The translations under genes and the position numbers were made by a program. A DNA stretch of 64,000 bases from an uncultured Roseburia sp. (GTDB lineage: Bacteria; Bacillota; Clostridia; Lachnospirales; Lachnospiraceae), in contig CAJTOI010000009.1 of the NCBI GenBank assembly GCA_910577925.1, positions 43,222-107,221 of the forward strand. Reading direction: 5' to 3'. The notes beneath the pieces are model-generated. The model saw nothing but the letters and a program-made list of their open reading frames with translations. It was not told the origin of the DNA and did no database searches. Position 1 is the stretch's first letter. Each line of letters opens with the position of its first letter. This document shows positions 62,943-64,000 of the stretch, piece after piece.

Positions 62943-63077
62943 AACGCCCTTTTCCAAGGGAGTATCCCAAAGTTATGGGATTATGTGAACTGGTATAATC
63001 ATCACAGAATACATTCTTCCCTCGGATATCAAACTCCGGTACAGTACAGGGAAAACAACCTTAAAAAAGTTGTCTAA
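62943..63077 (+). mobile_element. Remnant of an IS3-family transposase (C-terminal end of OrfB)
   Basis: The plus-strand frame reads LWDYVNWYNHHRIHSSLGYQ followed by TPVQYRENN and ends at TAA (63075-63077). This is the conserved C-terminus of IS3-type integrase-core transposases. Only about 35 recognisable residues remain and no second end or OrfA is present, so it is a dead fragment marking a former insertion or recombination point. Confidence 0.75.
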
Positions 63078-63180
63078 AAATGCTTGACCACTACAACCAC
63101 TACAAGTTATACACATTCCCACAATGCCGACTACTACGGAATCTCTCTCATACCTTTTTAGCAATAAAAGCAAGAAATTG

Positions 63181-63209
63181 TTGACAACTGTATATCCAAG
63201 TGTTAATAT
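63181..63209 (+). promoter_or_regulatory. Promoter of the XRE/membrane-protein pair
   Basis: A perfect TTGACA (63181-63186) and TAATAT (63204-63209) are spaced 17 bases. Confidence 0.8.
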
Positions 63210-63239
63210 GAAATAAATTTCACATGAAGTTTATTTCAT
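63208..63239. promoter_or_regulatory. Operator palindrome overlapping the -10 region
   Basis: Arms ATGAAATAAA (63208-63217) and TTTATTTCAT (63230-63239) are perfectly complementary with a 12-base centre. The site overlaps the end of the -10 box and the transcription start, so repression by the XRE protein encoded just downstream is likely. Confidence 0.65.
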
Positions 63240-63255
63240 GCGAAGGGGGCAAAAT

Positions 63256-63477
63256 TTGAAAAAAGAAGTTCCTACACTACTATCGAATAATGTAAGAGCA
63301 TACCGAATGGAGAAACAACTTACCCAACAGCAACTTGCTGATTTAGTAAAAGTTTCTTCAAGAACTATCATTTCACTGGAAAAAGGGCAATATAATCCGT
63401 CTGTTTTGCTGGCACATGATTTAGCTAAAATATTTGGATTGAAGATTGAAGAATTATTTAATTTTGAGGAGGATTGA
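63256..63477 (+). CDS. Small XRE-family transcriptional regulator
   Basis: The 73-residue protein is a single helix-turn-helix domain (LSNNVRAYRMEKQLTQQQLA, VSSRTIISLEKGQYNPSVLLA) plus a short tail (IFGLKIEELFNFEED) typical of Clostridial autorepressors. A TTG at 63256 has AAGGGGG ahead of it and is the preferred start; ATG 63238 in the same frame would add six residues but lies within the operator palindrome. The membrane-protein gene begins two bases after its stop. Confidence 0.88.
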   Translation: MKKEVPTLLSNNVRAYRMEKQLTQQQLADLVKVSSRTIISLEKGQYNPSVLLAHDLAKIFGLKIEELFNFEED

Positions 63478-63478
63478 C

Positions 63479-63868
63479 ATGAGAAAGAGTAAGAAAATTT
63501 TTGCGTGTTTATTTATCGGTATTGGTATTTTGCTCTTACCTTTTAGTCTTATAAAGGGATTTCCGGCTGCTTTTATTCTCTCTGCTGGCTGCGCACTAAT
63601 AGCTTATGGCATTGTAGATTTTTTATTTGAACATTTTATCCATAAGATTGGACGCGCTAAAATCATGGATGAGGACGAAAGAAACGTGCTTATTAACGGC
63701 AAAGCATACACCCTTGTATCTGAATTTGCAAATATTGGTTTTATTGTCCTTGCTTTGTATTCCGCTATCTGCAAGGCAGATATGGTAGGTTGCATGATTG
63801 CTGTAGGTATATTTTTATTAAGCCATATAGTTTATGCAGTGTGTTTTAAATATTTTGACAACCATTAA
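63479..63868 (+). CDS. Small integral membrane protein paired with the XRE regulator
   Basis: The 129-residue protein has about four helices (FACLFIGIGILLLPFSLI, AAFILSAGCALIAYGIV, FANIGFIVLALYSAI and a C-terminal helix) and a cytoplasmic DEDERNVLINGKA motif. Similar XRE/membrane-protein pairs with a DERN motif (DUF2178/DUF3796-like) are common in Firmicutes, but their function is not known. GAGGAGG precedes ATG 63479. The remaining 132 bases to the window end show no gene. Confidence 0.8.
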   Translation: MRKSKKIFACLFIGIGILLLPFSLIKGFPAAFILSAGCALIAYGIVDFLFEHFIHKIGRAKIMDEDERNVLINGKAYTLVSEFANIGFIVLALYSAICKADMVGCMIAVGIFLLSHIVYAVCFKYFDNH

Positions 63869-64000
63869 CAGAATAAAGCCAGTTGTTAAAATAAATAGTT
63901 TTATGATTTTGCCAGAAAAAATTTTAAGGAGCGGAATAGTTCAAACAATCACCGCACCTTGAATTATAAATGCAACTGCAAACCACGCAATGCCCTATGT

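Overview
The window looks like a chromosomal stretch of a gut-type Firmicute, most likely a member of the Lachnospiraceae (class Clostridia). The reasons are strong AGGAGG-type ribosome binding sites, short spacers between co-directional genes, Gram-positive lipoproteins, YesM/YesN and LytTR/GHKL two-component pairs, an ApbE/NusG_II/Gx-transporter cluster, and a wealth of sugar ABC transporters and phosphorylases. Species cannot be fixed from sequence reading alone. No rRNA, tRNA, CRISPR array or complete insertion sequence was recognised. Most of the window has GC-rich codon usage; 28.5-30.5 kb, and more mildly 55.5 kb to the end, are clearly more AT-rich and look acquired.

Layout. 1-4 kb: end of an AGCS amino-acid/sodium symporter, a cytidylate-kinase-like protein, a phosphopantetheinyl transferase and a GltD-like flavoprotein. 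4.1-8.7 kb: a potABCD-type polyamine importer. 8.9-26.6 kb: a large locus for oligosaccharide uptake and phosphorolysis, with a hybrid histidine kinase, a YesN/YesM pair, two sugar-binding lipoproteins, one permease pair and two GH94-type phosphorylases. It is split by terminators into separate transcription units. 26.9-28.5 kb: an ABC exporter. 28.5-32.3 kb: an AT-rich island with a lone TldD-like metalloprotease, a 60-residue secreted-peptide gene and a large regulator with two HTH domains and TPR-like repeats. 32.4-34.4 kb: Gx transporter, NusG_II protein and ApbE. 34.8-40.7 kb: L-rhamnose catabolism (kinase, isomerase, aldolase, propanediol oxidoreductase) with a divergent AraC regulator. 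40.7-43.7 kb: an acidic PepSY protein beside an OmpR-type two-component system. 44.5-52 kb: sucrose or fructo-oligosaccharide import and cleavage (two permeases, binding protein, GH32, fructokinase) with a divergent LacI regulator and visible operators. 52-56.2 kb: MATE pump, GNAT, a decayed ROK regulator, HxlR regulator and a Lachnospiraceae-type hypothetical. 56.3-58.3 kb: an AgrC/AgrA-like pair. 58.5-62.8 kb: an AraC regulator divergent from a GPH symporter and a GH79-like glycosidase. 62.9-63.9 kb: an IS3-type transposase remnant and an autoregulated XRE/membrane-protein pair.

How the genes fit together. Four modules follow one scheme: a sensor or regulator, an importer, and intracellular glycoside-cleaving or catabolic enzymes (GH94, rhamnose, GH32, GH79). 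Phosphorolysis by the GH94 enzymes would conserve part of the glycosidic bond energy as a sugar phosphate. The most promising candidate for something undescribed is the 28.8-32.3 kb island. There, a TldD-like protease and a signal-peptide-bearing microprotein diverge from a long palindrome, and a TPR-type regulator ends four bases beyond the microprotein gene. A second item is a family of three 42-47 bp near-perfect palindromes with 7-base loops, one of which supplies the stop codon of the polyamine-binding protein.
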